Position numbers and translations under genes: made by a program. 14,537 bases of DNA from Cyanobacteriota bacterium (lineage in GTDB: Bacteria > Cyanobacteriota > Cyanobacteriia > Phormidesmidales > Phormidesmidaceae). Shown piece after piece: positions 13,199 through 14,537 of this stretch. Position 1 is the first letter of the stretch, and every line of letters starts with the position of its first letter. The stretch lies in assembly GCA_027592485.1 (NCBI GenBank), contig JAQCKL010000043.1, positions 1-14,537 of the forward strand. Reading direction: 5' to 3'. The notes beneath the pieces are model-generated. The model ran no database searches, had not been told where the DNA came from, and was given only the letters and a program-made list of their open reading frames with translations.

Positions 13199-14476
13199 AT
13201 GTCCGCCGACCCCACTGCCTTCACCCCCACAGTTTGGATCTATGACACGACCCTCCGGGATGGGGCTCAACGGGAGGGGTTAGCACTTTCCATTGAGGAC
13301 AAGTTGTCCATTGCCCATAAACTCGATGCGTTAGGGGTGCCCTTTATTGAAGGGGGCTGGCCCGGTGCCAATCCTAAAGATGTGCAATTTTTCTGGCAAC
13401 TGAAAGAGGAGCCCTTGCAACAGGCCGAGGTGGTAGCCTTTTGTTCTACCCGCCGTCCAGGTCAAGTCGCCGCCACCGATCCCATGTTGCAGCCCATCTT
13501 GGCGGCTGGAACCCGTTGGGTGACCCTATTCGGCAAATCCTGGGATTTGCATGTCACCGATAGCCTGCGCACCACCCTGGACGAAAACCTGGCGATGATT
13601 CAGGACACCATTACCTTTCTGCGTAGCCAGGGGCGACGGGTGATTTACGATGCCGAGCATTGGTTTGATGGCTACCAGGCCAACCCGGACTATGCCTTGC
13701 AAACCCTGGGGGCGGCGATCGCCGCTGGAGCCGAATGGCTGGTGCTCTGCGATACCAACGGCGGCACCCTTCCCCACGAGGTCACCACAGTGGTCCAAGC
13801 GGTTCAGGACTGGCTCACCACCTACCCTGGCCAGCCGACGGCAGAACCGCCCCGCCTGGGCATCCACACCCATAACGATGGCGGCACGGCTGTGGCCAAT
13901 GCTCTCGCTGCGGTCATGGCTGGGGCCACCATGGTGCAGGGCACTATCAATGGCTATGGCGAACGGTGTGGCAACGCTAACCTCTGTTCCCTACTGCCTA
14001 ATTTGCAGCTTAAGCTCAAGCAGCGTTGCATTCCCCCTCAGCAATTGGCGGCCTTAGCGGAGACCAGTCGCTTTGTCAGCGAGGTGGTGAATCTGGCCCC
14101 CGACGACCATGCGCCATTTGTCGGCTTGTCGGCCTTTGCCCACAAGGGGGGCATCCATGTCAGCGCGGTAGAAAAAAATCCCCGGACCTATGAGCACATT
14201 GAGCCCGACTTAGTGGGCAATCAGCGCCGCATCGTCGTCTCAGACCAAGCGGGGCTCAGCAATATCTTGGCGAAGGCCCGCAGTTTTGGCATTAACCTAC
14301 ACAAGCAAGATCCCCATTGCCGCCAGTTACTCAACCGCCTCAAAGAGTTAGAAAGCCAGGGCTACCAGTTTGAGGCGGCAGAGGCCAGTTTTGAACTGCT
14401 GATGCGAGCGGTAATGGGGACGCGATCGCGGTTTTTCGACCTGCGGGGCTTCCACATCCACTGCGATAACTTATAG
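13199..14476 (+). CDS. cimA: Citramalate synthase-like enzyme, short at the C-terminus
   Basis: This is a member of the 2-isopropylmalate/citramalate synthase family that joins pyruvate (or another 2-oxo acid) with acetyl-CoA; the CimA type starts isoleucine synthesis without threonine. The TIM barrel is complete: DTTLRDGAQREG (16-27), FIEGGWPGANPKD (49-61, typical of the CimA type), LCDTNGGTLPHE (183-194), HTHNDGGTAVANA (223-235) and GTINGYGERCGNANL (248-262). Metal ligands Asp21, His223 and His225 are present. The HKGGIHVSAV helix region and AEASFELLMR are also seen. The product is 425 residues, whereas family members are usually about 520-540; the C-terminal LeuA-type regulatory domain (feedback site) is missing after GFHIHCDNL. 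This may be a nonsense or frameshift mutation, a natural short form or a sequencing error. No ribosome site is clear before the ATG. Confidence 0.85.
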   Translation: MSADPTAFTPTVWIYDTTLRDGAQREGLALSIEDKLSIAHKLDALGVPFIEGGWPGANPKDVQFFWQLKEEPLQQAEVVAFCSTRRPGQVAATDPMLQPILAAGTRWVTLFGKSWDLHVTDSLRTTLDENLAMIQDTITFLRSQGRRVIYDAEHWFDGYQANPDYALQTLGAAIAAGAEWLVLCDTNGGTLPHEVTTVVQAVQDWLTTYPGQPTAEPPRLGIHTHNDGGTAVANALAAVMAGATMVQGTINGYGERCGNANLCSLLPNLQLKLKQRCIPPQQLAALAETSRFVSEVVNLAPDDHAPFVGLSAFAHKGGIHVSAVEKNPRTYEHIEPDLVGNQRRIVVSDQAGLSNILAKARSFGINLHKQDPHCRQLLNRLKELESQGYQFEAAEASFELLMRAVMGTRSRFFDLRGFHIHCDNL

Positions 14477-14537
14477 CCGTCGCCACTTAGGTTAAGACGT
14501 TACCACCTTGAGAACGTGCTCCATCGCATCTCTTAAG

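Overview
The window looks like a chromosomal segment of a filamentous or unicellular cyanobacterium. The cyanobacterial octamer HIP1 (GCGATCGC) occurs about twenty times (for example at 3224, 4123, 4450, 5318 and 5556). Most genes are GC-rich, and trpB, the PacL-type ATPase and the citramalate synthase read like cyanobacterial family members. No RNA gene, CRISPR array or complete insertion sequence was found.

Layout. (1) 2-4966, plus strand: part of a carbon-phosphorus lyase (phosphonate degradation) operon, with phnJ (5' end outside the window), phnK, a 66-residue YHS/TRASH-type Cys protein and phnL. Between phnJ and phnK, normally adjacent, sits a 2.25-kb AT-rich, HIP1-free cassette of five co-directional genes: brnT toxin, brnA antitoxin, a Uma2-family nuclease, an MNT nucleotidyltransferase (MntA-like antitoxin type) and a Cys-rich HNH-like protein. 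Most of these overlap by a few bases. The cassette resembles toxin-antitoxin/defence cargo inserted into a metabolic operon, and the MNT gene lacks the usual HEPN partner. (2) 5086-7622, minus strand: a tight four-gene unit of arsR-type repressor, ArsP-like permease, transglutaminase-like protein and Coa1/Tim21-like membrane protein. A palindrome with an embedded TATAAT lies right at the arsR start and suggests autorepression and a nearly leaderless mRNA. (3) 7751-8110, minus: the C-terminal remnant of a CHAT-domain gene. (4) 8178-10973, minus: a complete P2-type Ca2+ ATPase (PacL-like). (5) 11129-14476, plus: trpB, an RNase D-like 3'-5' exonuclease overlapping trpB by 4 bases, and a citramalate synthase-like gene that stops about 100 residues before the usual family length.

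How the genes fit together. PhnJ cleaves the C-P bond, PhnK and PhnL are its ABC-type partners, and the small Cys protein may serve the same operon. The ars unit would export a metalloid or organoarsenical under ArsR control. trpB and cimA belong to tryptophan and isoleucine biosynthesis. The part most worth attention is the cassette at 893-3147, especially the MNT plus HNH-like pair.
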